The notes under the pieces: model-generated | Told to the model about the DNA's origin: nothing | The model's input: the letters and a program-made list of their open reading frames with translations, nothing else | Databases searched by the model: none | Made by a program: the position numbers and the translations under genes | Part shown: one piece after another, positions 38,801 through 46,311 of the stretch | Numbering within the stretch: the first letter of the stretch is position 1 | Layout: each line of letters begins with the position of its first letter | Source of the DNA: Streptomyces harbinensis | GTDB lineage: Bacteria > Actinomycetota > Actinomycetes > Streptomycetales > Streptomycetaceae | Assembly: GCF_900116145.1 (NCBI RefSeq) | Contig: NZ_FPAB01000001.1 | Span: 620,001 to 684,000, forward strand | Reading direction: 5' to 3' | DNA length: 64,000 nucleotides

Positions 38801-38824
38801 CGCCGGCCGGTCGCCCGGCCGGCG
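38801..38824. terminator. Hairpin between convergent flavoprotein and carbamoyltransferase genes
   Basis: Perfect 10-bp stem CGCCGGCCGG (38801-38810) with 38815-38824 and a TCGC loop, directly after the flavoprotein stop. Confidence 0.7.
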
Positions 38825-38836
38825 AGGGGGGCACTG

Positions 38837-40675
38837 TCATGTCCGGGCGGTCGCCCGTTCTCTCGTGCTCGTCGGGCGCACCGCTGTCCGGGTGTCGGCG
38901 AGAACCAGAGCCGTGTTCCTGGCCGCGGACAAGAGGTCGCGGGCGTCGGAGGCCGTGTTGACGATGGGGCGGCCTCCCGGGTTGAGACTGGTATTGATGA
39001 GTACGGGCAGGCCGGTGCGGCTCCCCACGGCGTGCAGCAGAGCGTGCAGCAGCGGGTTCTCCTCCCGGTCGACGACTTGCAGGCGTGCCGATCCGTCGAC
39101 GTGCCGAACCTCCGCCAGTTCGGTGGCACGGGACTCGACGACGGTGCAGGCGAACAGCATGGTCCGCGCGTGGTTCAGAGGGCCGGTGAAGTACTGGTCC
39201 GCCACGTCCGCGGGGCAGAGCGGCGCCACGGGGCGGAACCACTCACGGCCCTTGAGTTCCTGCGACACCCGTCGGCGCATGCCGGGTATGTGGGGGGACG
39301 CCAGGAGCGAGCGGTGGCCCAGCGCCCTCGGTCCGGTCTCCAGCGGTCCCTGTACCCAGCCGATCACGAGGCCGTCGGCCAGCCAGTCGGCCACGGTCTC
39401 CACCATGTCCTCGTCGTCGGCGAACCGTGAGGTACCGGAAGCGGGGAGACCACCGCGCGCGGAGGTACCTGCCGGCTGAGCGGCCGGGCCGGGAGCGCTC
39501 AGCGCCGGGCCGGCGAACGTCGCGGACGCCCGAAGGCCACCGGCCACCGCCAGGGCGGCGCCGAGTGCGATGCCGCTGTCGTCGCAGCAGGTGGGGATGT
39601 GTATCCGGGGGTAGAGGCCGGCCAGCCGGGTGTTCGCCGTGATGTTGAGCGCGCAGCCGCCCGCGTAACACAGCGCCGCGTGCCCCGGGTACCGGACGGA
39701 CAGTCCGGTCACCAGGTGCACCAGCGTCTCCTCGACGACGTGTTGCAGCGTGGCGGCCACGTGCTGGGTGGCCGGGTCCTCCGCGTCGTCGCCCACGACG
39801 ACGACCCGGTCACCCATGCGCACGGAATCCGGGAAGCGGCGGCCGAACCAGTTCACCGCGTCCTCACCGGCACGCACGTGGGCCGTGATGTAGCCGCCGG
39901 CCTCGGTGTCGTACGGGTACCACGTGTCGCCGTACCGCATCGCTGTTCCGGCCAGCCGTTCGTCGGACAGCGGTGCGAGCAGGTCCGGCATGGCTCGGCG
40001 GGCGGCGTTGTCGGCCAGCAGAACGGCCAGGGGTTCGGCCAGTTCGTGGTCGACGGTTCCGACGGCGCTGAGCCCGAGCAGTTTGCCCGTGTCGAAGTTG
40101 GTGCGGAACACCCGCTTCGCGAGTGCCTCGTACACCAGCCCTACCCGCGGGCCGGTCTCGTTGTGCAGCGACATCACCGGCGTGAGGCGGTCGCCCGCTC
40201 CGATGCACACCATGCCGCACTCGGCGTAGTTGCCCGCTCCGTCGAGGGCCAGGACCAGGGCGTCATCGGCCTCCGAGGAGTAGTAGGCCGATGCCGCGTG
40301 GGCGAAATGGTGCCGAACCGCGTACACCTCGGCGTCGCCGACCGCGTCGGCCAGGAACCACGGACCGGGGTCGATCCGCCGTACCACGGCATCGGCGATG
40401 CGTTCGGGGGCGGCCCAGGTCGGGTCGGCGATCAGCGTGTCGAGACCGGCGGGGGTGACCGGCGCCTTGACGAACGAGTAGTCCGACACCCCTACCCGGC
40501 TGCTTCCGGCCCAGTCGGCGGTCCAGCGCCGCAGCGTTTCCCTCGCCTCCTCGGTGCCGCCCGCGCAGGCGTGCCGGATGCCGATCTCCTTCTCGACCTC
40601 GATCACCAAAGCCCCGTCCGGACCGACCCGGGCCGCGCCGGCGTCGTGGCCGAAGTTCAGGCCGATGGCCCGCAT
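38837..40675 (-). CDS. NodU/CmcH-type O-carbamoyltransferase of peptide locus 1
   Basis: A 612-residue carbamoyltransferase of the NodU/CmcH/TobZ family. The N-terminal ASKHA-like domain has GLNFGHDAGAARV, HHFAHAASAYY (His122-His126), LALDGAGNYAECGM and CYAGGCALNITANTRL. The C-terminal domain has GPRALGHRSLL, KGREWFRPVAPLCP and GLPVLINTSLNPGGRP. The family makes carbamoyl-adenylate from carbamoyl phosphate and ATP, then transfers the carbamoyl group to a hydroxyl or amine. It lies 13 bp after the radical SAM gene with a GGGGAGGA SD, so it is in the peptide operon. No sugar or beta-lactam genes are near, so the peptide (Ser/Thr or a new hydroxyl) is the likely substrate. Confidence 0.9.
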   Translation of the reverse strand: MRAIGLNFGHDAGAARVGPDGALVIEVEKEIGIRHACAGGTEEARETLRRWTADWAGSSRVGVSDYSFVKAPVTPAGLDTLIADPTWAAPERIADAVVRRIDPGPWFLADAVGDAEVYAVRHHFAHAASAYYSSEADDALVLALDGAGNYAECGMVCIGAGDRLTPVMSLHNETGPRVGLVYEALAKRVFRTNFDTGKLLGLSAVGTVDHELAEPLAVLLADNAARRAMPDLLAPLSDERLAGTAMRYGDTWYPYDTEAGGYITAHVRAGEDAVNWFGRRFPDSVRMGDRVVVVGDDAEDPATQHVAATLQHVVEETLVHLVTGLSVRYPGHAALCYAGGCALNITANTRLAGLYPRIHIPTCCDDSGIALGAALAVAGGLRASATFAGPALSAPGPAAQPAGTSARGGLPASGTSRFADDEDMVETVADWLADGLVIGWVQGPLETGPRALGHRSLLASPHIPGMRRRVSQELKGREWFRPVAPLCPADVADQYFTGPLNHARTMLFACTVVESRATELAEVRHVDGSARLQVVDREENPLLHALLHAVGSRTGLPVLINTSLNPGGRPIVNTASDARDLLSAARNTALVLADTRTAVRPTSTRERATART

Positions 40676-40688
40676 GCAGTCCTCCCCT

Positions 40689-42236
40689 CTAGCCCGCGAG
40701 TGCCAGATTCCGGTGCCGCAGCAGCAGTCCGTGCACCACCTGCCGGATGTACGCGCAGTAGCCGGGGCTCATCTCGTGGATGCTCCCGTTCTCCTCCTCC
40801 AGTGCCCCGGTGCTGCCACCCGAGCAGGTGCCCTGGAGTTCACAGCCCGAGCACGCCGGGCCGTTGCGGTAGGCCCGCATCCCGTAGTCGCGGTAGGCGG
40901 AGGAGGTGAAGACACCGGACCAGTCGTCGACGGTTCCCAGCGAGCGGTTGGTCGCCTTGCACGCGAACACCGATCCGTTGGGTTCGATCGACAGCTTGCG
41001 CCCGATCGCCGGGCAGGTCTTGTAGTCGGCCTGGGCAGCCCACTTGGCCTCGTCCACGATCATCAGGTACGTGTGGTACCAGTAGCCGGTGAGTTGCACG
41101 CCGACCGACTGTCCGTAGTCGTAGGCGGCGAGCAGCCGCTGCGCCACTTCCGATGGCTGGTGCTCGGCGAAGAACTGCCGCGCCTGGAAGGCCACCGTCA
41201 CGTCCAGTTCGTCCACGCCGATCCGCGCCAGCTCGTCGATCAGGTGGTGTCCCCAGTGCCGCCACGTGCTGCTGGAGAGCACCGAGGCGACCTTCAGCGG
41301 GATCCCTGCCGCCCGCAGCGATTCGATCGCCGAACGGACCACCGGCCACGGGGTCTTCTGCTGCTGCCCGCCGCGATACTCCCCGGTTTCCGGGTCGAGG
41401 TAGTCGACACTGACGGAGACACCCACCTGGTGGCGCGCCAGCGCCGCTATGAGTTCGTCGTCCATCCGGGAACCGTTGGTCGTCATCCGGTAGGACAGCC
41501 GTACGCCGTCGCACTCGCTGCCGAAGGTGTCGAGCACGTGCAGGATCGTCTTGCGGTTGAGGGTGGGCTCGCCGCCGAAGAACGCGATCGACAGCTCGTT
41601 CTGTCCGCTCTCGGCCCGGGTCCTGACGGCCTGTCGCACGGTGTGCTCCGCCACCGAGGGGCTCATGTGCATGGACGGGTTGCGGCCCGGCGACGTTCCG
41701 CGGTTCCAGTCCCCGGCTCCGAAGGCGGAATCCTGCCGCTTTCTGATCTGCAGCAGGACGGGACCCGCCTTGACCGACTCGCCTTGTTCGACACGCTCGC
41801 GCTGCGCGCCGTCGAAGTTGTAGGCGAAGCAGCCGTCGCAGGTGAAATTGCACGCGTTCGTCAGCACGAGCTGGAGCACCGACAGCAGGTTTCCCTTGGG
41901 CAGCAGTTCGGCGCGCGTCCGCAGCAGGTCGTCGATGTCCGACTGCTCGTCGTGGCCCTCCGGCACGAGGAACTGGGTGGCGAAAAGGTCACGCAGTACG
42001 TCGCTTTCCATGCGTTCCCGAAGGGCGTCCAGGGACATCGGCGTCCGCTGAGCCGAATCGAGCAGTTCGAGAACCTCGCGGTCGACCAGGCGCGCATTTC
42101 CGAACAGCGCGTGGAATACGATCTCGTCGTCCGTTCCGCTCCGCTCCGCGAGCAGTCCCCCAGTTCTACCGAAGTCGCTGTCGCCGGTGCGGAGGGTACG
42201 CAGGTATTCGGAAGTCAAGTAATGTGTGGTACCCAA
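40689..42236 (-). CDS. Radical SAM/SPASM peptide-modifying enzyme of locus 1
   Basis: 515 residues from a TTG start at 42236 (GGGGAG 6 bases upstream). With this start the [4Fe-4S] cysteines fall at 129, 133 and 136 (CNFTCDGC), the same numbers as in the paralogue at 46312. SAM motifs include FFGGEPTLNRKTILHVL and MTTNGSR. The SPASM-like C-terminus has Cys408, 426, 462, 465, 471 and 494 (PACSGCELQGTC, PGYC), enough for auxiliary clusters. Residues 40-110 look like the small winged-helix lead of peptide-modifying SPASM enzymes (inference). It follows the 45-codon peptide gene across a hairpin. Expected chemistry is a carbon-centred change on the peptide. Confidence 0.92.
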   Translation of the reverse strand: MGTTHYLTSEYLRTLRTGDSDFGRTGGLLAERSGTDDEIVFHALFGNARLVDREVLELLDSAQRTPMSLDALRERMESDVLRDLFATQFLVPEGHDEQSDIDDLLRTRAELLPKGNLLSVLQLVLTNACNFTCDGCFAYNFDGAQRERVEQGESVKAGPVLLQIRKRQDSAFGAGDWNRGTSPGRNPSMHMSPSVAEHTVRQAVRTRAESGQNELSIAFFGGEPTLNRKTILHVLDTFGSECDGVRLSYRMTTNGSRMDDELIAALARHQVGVSVSVDYLDPETGEYRGGQQQKTPWPVVRSAIESLRAAGIPLKVASVLSSSTWRHWGHHLIDELARIGVDELDVTVAFQARQFFAEHQPSEVAQRLLAAYDYGQSVGVQLTGYWYHTYLMIVDEAKWAAQADYKTCPAIGRKLSIEPNGSVFACKATNRSLGTVDDWSGVFTSSAYRDYGMRAYRNGPACSGCELQGTCSGGSTGALEEENGSIHEMSPGYCAYIRQVVHGLLLRHRNLALAG

Positions 42237-42257
42237 TTCATCTCCCCGGTGGACGTG

Positions 42258-42310
42258 CACCGGCCGTGTTCCGCGCCCCGGTCGGACCCGGTCCGGGAAC
42301 ACGGCCGGTG
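42258..42310 (-). terminator. Long hairpin between precursor peptide 1 and radical SAM gene
   Basis: Perfect 15-bp stem (CACCGGCCGTGTTCC at 42258-42272 with 42296-42310) and a 23-base loop, starting 12 bases after the peptide stop and ending 22 bases before the TTG of the enzyme gene. It fits an attenuator or a 3'-stabilising structure giving more peptide than enzyme message, as in many RiPP operons. Confidence 0.8.
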
Positions 42311-42322
42311 TCCTGTGGATGA

Positions 42323-42460
42323 TCAGCGACGCTTGTCGGCAGTCGCCAGCGGGCACGTGGGCCGGCTGGGGGTGATCTGTGCGGCGACCTTGGACGGGAC
42401 CGCGCAGTGGTCCGGCGAGTAGGTCGGCGCCGGCTTGCTGAGTTTCGTCGACTTGGCCAT
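42323..42460 (-). CDS. Putative RiPP precursor peptide 1 (45 aa)
   Basis: A 45-residue peptide starting MAKSTKLSKP and ending ATADKRR. It is rich in Pro (8), Ser/Thr and Lys/Arg, with two Cys (19 and 36), one Tyr and one His. It aligns without gaps to peptide 2 (46027) from residue 1 to 20: Met1, Ala2, Lys6, Pro10, Thr13, Ser15, Cys19 and Ala20 are identical. Both then have Ser23 and an Ile-Thr-Pro-x-Arg element (29-33 here). A purine-rich stretch (AAAGGAACGAGGGAA) precedes the ATG. It is the first gene before a hairpin, a radical SAM enzyme and a carbamoyltransferase, which is why I read it as their substrate. It has no similarity I recognise to named RiPP families. Confidence 0.8.
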   Translation of the reverse strand: MAKSTKLSKPAPTYSPDHCAVPSKVAAQITPSRPTCPLATADKRR

Positions 42461-43176
42461 TTCCCTCGTTCCTTTCGCCGGGGTTCCCGGATCAGTGAAA
42501 TCGAGTGCAGCGGCAAAAGTAGCACGCCATTATCACGGCACCGGAGTCAAGATCAGGCCAAACACGCGGGAAGTTCCCGCCAGCGCTCATATTATCGAGC
42601 AGGTTTCTCCGAGCGATGGGGGACACGATCGCCCCCTCGGAGACCGTTCCGCCACACAACTCTCCCGCCATCACCGGGCTCTCCGTGCGGCGGGCGCGTG
42701 GCGCGTATTCGCTGACGGATCACGGGACGGCCGCCCCGGGGAGAGCGTGCCGCCCCGCCGACGTCTCGCCATCGCGCAAGCTTGCACCATGGTATTTCCG
42801 CTGCGCACACCGGTTTCGGCGTCACGGATCCGAAGAGCCGCAATCCGGAAGGCGAACCTGTCTCAGGCGCCTGCCCGAACTCCCCACCCGTGGCCGGTCA
42901 TGCCCACTTGACAGTTGCACATAAGGCGCCTGAAGAAAAGGTGTCCGGTCTCATTAACGGAAAGCGGGCGTCGGCCGCGCGGCGGAACAGCGATACCCCC
43001 CGGGAAGGGCCGGCCGAGACACCCCACCTCGCGCCCCCCGACCCGGCGCGGTGGGCGGACCGACGACAACACACCCACGCCGTCATTCACCGTGGTGTCG
43101 TTGCCACAGCGAGTTACCAGGGTCTACGGTCGTCCCCTCCGCTGTCGGCAGCTGCGAGTGAGATGGGGCGAGGCGC
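42461..43176. other. 716-bp divergent intergenic region, promoter of peptide operon 1
   Basis: No convincing gene. The part next to peptide 1 (about 42490-42610) is clearly less GC-rich than the rest of the window and should carry the promoter. Short frames here, such as one on the minus strand at 42492-42674, have weak third-position GC. A TTGACA hexamer at about 42908 faces the hydantoinase gene, but no matching -10 box is clear. Confidence 0.5.
42566..42580. promoter_or_regulatory. Perfect 15-nt palindrome upstream of peptide operon 1
   Basis: GCGGGAAGTTCCCGC is a perfect inverted repeat of 7-bp arms around one base, about 106 bases upstream of the peptide start in the low-GC promoter region. 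A regulator-binding site is plausible; no regulator gene is in the locus. Confidence 0.45.
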
Positions 43177-44580
43177 GTGGGGCGGGTCATGGTGCGGGGT
43201 GGGCTGGTGGTCACCGCTGCCGATGAGGTCGAGGCCGATGTTCTCGTCGAGGGTGAGAAAGTCGTCGCCCTGGCCGCCCGGGGCAGCGGGGTCAGTGAGG
43301 GGTGGAGCGCCGAGCGCGTCATCGATGCCGGCGGGAAGTACGTCATCCCCGGCGGCGTCGACGTGCACACCCACATGGAGTTGCCCTTCGGCGGCACCGC
43401 CGCCTCCGACACCTTCGCCACCGGGACCGTCGCCGCCGCCTGGGGCGGCACCACCACCGTCGTCGACTTCGCCGTCCAGCGGCCGGGGCAGGCGCTGCGT
43501 GAAGGGCTCGACGCGTGGTTCGCCAAGGCCGAGGGGCAGTGCGCCGTCGACTACGGCTTCCATCTGATCTGCTCCGACGTCACCGAGGCGGCTCTCCGTG
43601 AGATGGACGGCCTGGTGGCCGAGGGCGTCACCTCGTTCAAGCTGTTCATGGCCTACCCGGGCGTCTTCTACAGCGACGACGGGCAGATCCTGCGCGTCCT
43701 CCAGCGCGCCGCCGGCAACGGCGCCCTGGTGATGACGCACGCCGAGAACGGCATCGCCATCGACGTCCTCGTCGCCCAGGCCCTCGCCGCCGGCCGCACC
43801 GATCCGCGGTACCACGGCGAGGTGCGGGCGCCGCTGCTGGAGGCGGAGGCCACCCACCGGGCCATCGCGCTCGCCCGCGTCGCCGGCGCCCCGCTGTACG
43901 TCGTGCACGTCTCCGCCCAGGAGGCCGTCGCCGAACTCGCCCGCGCCCGCGACCTCGGCCTTCCGGTGTTCGGCGAGACCTGCCCGCAGTATCTGTTCCT
44001 CTCCGACGAACAGCTCACCGCGCCCGGATTCGAGGGCGCCAAGTACGTGTGCAGCACCCCGCTGCGCCCCCGCGAGCACCAGGCGGCGCTGTGGCGCGCG
44101 CTGCGCACCGACGACCTCCAGGTGGTGTCCACCGACCACTGCCCGTTCTGTTTCAGCGGCCAGAAGGAGCTGGGCCGGGGCGACTTCTCCAGGATCCCCA
44201 ACGGACTGCCCGGCGTGGAGCACCGGATCGACCTGCTGCACCAGGCCGTGCTGGACGGCCGGATCTCCCGGCGCCGCTGGATCGATCTCGCCTGCGCCGC
44301 GCCGGCCCGGATGTTCGGCCTCTACGGGCGCAAGGGCACCATCGCGCCCGGCTCGGACGCCGATCTGGTGGTCTACGATCCGGCCGCCCGCCACACGATC
44401 TCCGCCACCGCGCACCACATGCATGTCGACTATTCGGCGTACGAGGGCCTGCGGATCACCGGCCGGGTGGACACCGTCCTCTCCCGGGGATCCGTCGTCC
44501 TGGACCGGCGCCGTTTCACCGGCCGGGCCGGGCACGGGCGTTACCTGCGGCGCGGCCTGAGCCAGTACACGGAGAGATGA
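43177..44580 (+). CDS. Dihydropyrimidinase/hydantoinase-family amidohydrolase
   Basis: A 467-residue cyclic amidohydrolase. Metal ligands lie in GGVDVHTHMELPFGG (HxH), the carboxylated lysine in TSFKLFMAYPG, and further ligands in VMTHAEN, LYVVHVSAQEAV and the Asp of VVSTDHCPF. GTG at 43177 was used; ATG at 43189 is a close alternative. The next gene starts immediately after its stop. The family opens dihydropyrimidine or 5-substituted hydantoin rings, so reductive pyrimidine catabolism is likely. Confidence 0.93.
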   Translation: MGRVMVRGGLVVTAADEVEADVLVEGEKVVALAARGSGVSEGWSAERVIDAGGKYVIPGGVDVHTHMELPFGGTAASDTFATGTVAAAWGGTTTVVDFAVQRPGQALREGLDAWFAKAEGQCAVDYGFHLICSDVTEAALREMDGLVAEGVTSFKLFMAYPGVFYSDDGQILRVLQRAAGNGALVMTHAENGIAIDVLVAQALAAGRTDPRYHGEVRAPLLEAEATHRAIALARVAGAPLYVVHVSAQEAVAELARARDLGLPVFGETCPQYLFLSDEQLTAPGFEGAKYVCSTPLRPREHQAALWRALRTDDLQVVSTDHCPFCFSGQKELGRGDFSRIPNGLPGVEHRIDLLHQAVLDGRISRRRWIDLACAAPARMFGLYGRKGTIAPGSDADLVVYDPAARHTISATAHHMHVDYSAYEGLRITGRVDTVLSRGSVVLDRRRFTGRAGHGRYLRRGLSQYTER

Positions 44581-45603
44581 ATGGACTTCGGACTCGTCCT
44601 GCAGACCGACCCGCCCGCCACCGAGACCGTCGCCCTGATGCGGCGCGCCGAACAGCACGGTTTCCGGTACGGCTGGACCTTCGACTCGGCGGTGCTGTGG
44701 CAGGAACCCTTCGTCATCCACAGCCGGATCCTGGCCGAGACGGACCGGCTGATCGTCGGCCCGATGGTCACCAACCCCGCCACCCGCGCCTGGGAGGTCA
44801 CCGCCTCCACCTTCGCCACGCTGAACGAGATGTACGGTCCGCGCACCGTCTGCGGCATCGGCCGCGGCGACTCCGCGCTGCGGGTGGCCGGGCGGCGCCC
44901 CACCACCCTGGCCCGGCTGGGCGAGGCGATGGCGGCGATCCGCGAGCTGGCCGAGGGCCGCGAGGCGGTGGTGGACGGGACGGCGCTGCGGCTGCCGTGG
45001 GTACGGGGCGGCCCCGGCGCGCGGCTGCCGGTGTGGCTGGCCGGCTACGGGCCCAAGGCGCTGCGGCTGGCGGGTGAGGAGGCGGACGGTTTCATCCTCC
45101 AGCTGGCCGATCCGTTCCTCACCGAGTGGATGGTGAAGGCCGTGCGGTCGGCCGCCGCCGCGGCCGGGCGCGACCCGGGCGCGGTGACCGTCTGCGTGGC
45201 GGCCCCCGCGTACGTGACGCCCGACGCCTCGCCCGGGGCGCTGGGCCACGCCCGCGAACAGTGCCGCTGGTTCGGCGGGATGGTCGGCAACCACGTGGCC
45301 GATCTGGTGGCCCGGTACGGGGAGGACTCCGGGCGGGTGCCGCGCGAACTGACCGCGTACATCGGGGAGCGGCGCGGGTACGACTACGCGCACCACGGAC
45401 GTTCCGGGCATCCGGACACCGCGTTCGTGCCGGACGCGATCGTGGACCGGTTCTGTCTGATCGGGCCGCCGCAGGCGCACATCGACCGGCTGCGGAGGCT
45501 GCGCGCGCTCGGCGTCGACCAGTTCGCCGTGTACGCGATGCACGACGCCCGCAAGGAGGTGCTGGACGCGTACGGGGAGCAGGTCATCCCCGCGCTCTCC
45601 TGA
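44581..45603 (+). CDS. LLM-class F420-dependent oxidoreductase
   Basis: A 340-residue TIM-barrel luciferase-like protein (MDFGLVLQTDPPATETVALM, IVGPMVTNPATRAWEVTAST, TVCGIGRGDSALRVAGRRP, PVWLAGYGPKALRLAGEEAD). It resembles the F420-linked subfamily that commonly sits beside hydantoinases. Its ATG follows the amidohydrolase stop with no gap, so the two are one operon. The F420 assignment is from family resemblance; a substrate such as a pyrimidine is inferred from the neighbour. Confidence 0.88.
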   Translation: MDFGLVLQTDPPATETVALMRRAEQHGFRYGWTFDSAVLWQEPFVIHSRILAETDRLIVGPMVTNPATRAWEVTASTFATLNEMYGPRTVCGIGRGDSALRVAGRRPTTLARLGEAMAAIRELAEGREAVVDGTALRLPWVRGGPGARLPVWLAGYGPKALRLAGEEADGFILQLADPFLTEWMVKAVRSAAAAAGRDPGAVTVCVAAPAYVTPDASPGALGHAREQCRWFGGMVGNHVADLVARYGEDSGRVPRELTAYIGERRGYDYAHHGRSGHPDTAFVPDAIVDRFCLIGPPQAHIDRLRRLRALGVDQFAVYAMHDARKEVLDAYGEQVIPALS

Positions 45604-46026
45604 CCGGCGCGGCTCCTGCGGTCGCTGTCCGCCCGGAGTGGGTCTGGGAGGGGCGGCGTCCCATCGGTCTTTCACGCCATGATCGACTCTCCGCGCCGCT
45701 GCCCGCCGTGCCGTCACACCGGTTGGGGCGGCCCGTTGGGGGCCGGCCGAACGGCACCTCCGATTATCCGGACGAGGGCGGCCATGTTGCTTTCATCGGC
45801 CCAGGCTGTGTGGTCTTGACGGATCTCACGGCCGGCCTCCGGCTGCCGCTCCGTTTCACCGGAGGGAGAAGATCCAGGGCGCCCTGTTCGAATGGGCGGC
45901 GCGGTAAGAATTCACTCGTGTGAGCGAACGGAATGATGACCTGAAACACGGCTGATTAACCGTGTGCCGCATTGCTTGAATGGCTTTTCCGGCATCGCAT
46001 CCGAGTATTTACCGAAGGAGTGGCTT
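45604..46026. other. 423-bp intergenic region, promoter of peptide operon 2
   Basis: No gene seen. Roughly the last 130 bases are AT-richer than the surroundings, as upstream of peptide 1, and end in a GAAGGAG ribosome site (46014-46020) 6 bases before the peptide 2 ATG. Confidence 0.5.
45946..45965. promoter_or_regulatory. Inverted repeat upstream of peptide operon 2
   Basis: ACACGG-N8-CCGTGT (spacer CTGATTAA) lies 61-81 bases before the peptide 2 start. It could be an operator; it is not the same sequence as the palindrome in locus 1. Confidence 0.4.
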
Positions 46027-46188
46027 ATGGCTGAGGTTCTCAAGGTGACCAATCCGCCGGTCACCGCGTCGAGTCGTCCCTGCGCGTCGGTCTCCCCCGA
46101 CAAGGGGAACGCCCCGACGATCACCCCGGCCCGCACTCGTGCGGAGCTGCCCCCCGTGACCGTCACTTCCCAGGAGACGCCGGCCTGA
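46027..46188 (+). CDS. Putative RiPP precursor peptide 2 (53 aa)
   Basis: A 53-residue peptide starting MAEVLKVTNP and ending SQETPA. ATG at 46027 has a GAAGGAG site and gives an N-terminus matching peptide 1; an upstream in-frame ATG (45964) would break that match. It is rich in Pro and Ser/Thr and has no Phe, Trp, Tyr or His. One Cys (19) is shared with peptide 1, as are Met1, Ala2, Lys6, Pro10, Thr13, Ser15, Ala20, Ser23 and the Ile-Thr-Pro-x-Arg element (32-36 here). A hairpin and the locus 2 radical SAM gene follow. Confidence 0.82.
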   Translation: MAEVLKVTNPPVTASSRPCASVSPDKGNAPTITPARTRAELPPVTVTSQETPA

Positions 46189-46204
46189 CGTCCGGCCGGC
46201 GAAC

Positions 46205-46240
46205 AGGAGGGGGCCACGGGGTACGACCGGGCTCCCTCCT
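46205..46240 (+). terminator. Hairpin between precursor peptide 2 and radical SAM gene
   Basis: 11-bp stem with one G-T pair (AGGAGGGGGCC at 46205-46215 with 46230-46240) and a 14-base loop, 16 bases after the peptide stop. It occupies the same place as the hairpin of locus 1 although the sequence differs. Confidence 0.72.
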
Positions 46241-46311
46241 CCCCGCGAGTGCGGCGTCCGTGCCACGCCTCGCCCTCAACCTTCACCAGCGGAACCCCCG
46301 GGGAGAGCGAC

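Noticed and set aside
38837..40675. Carbamoyltransferases considered as TsaD or HypF (tRNA or hydrogenase maturation)
   Set aside because: Length, the C-terminal GPRALG and LINTS motifs and lack of acylphosphatase or YrdC domains fit NodU/CmcH instead.
42492..42674. 60-codon minus-strand frame with four Cys just upstream of peptide 1
   Set aside because: It has a fair ribosome site, but third-position GC is low for this genome, it overlaps the presumed promoter and palindrome, and locus 2 has no counterpart.
42616..42924. Plus-strand frame beginning MGDTIAPSETVPP in the divergent region
   Set aside because: No ribosome site, basic Arg-rich translation and no similarity to either precursor.
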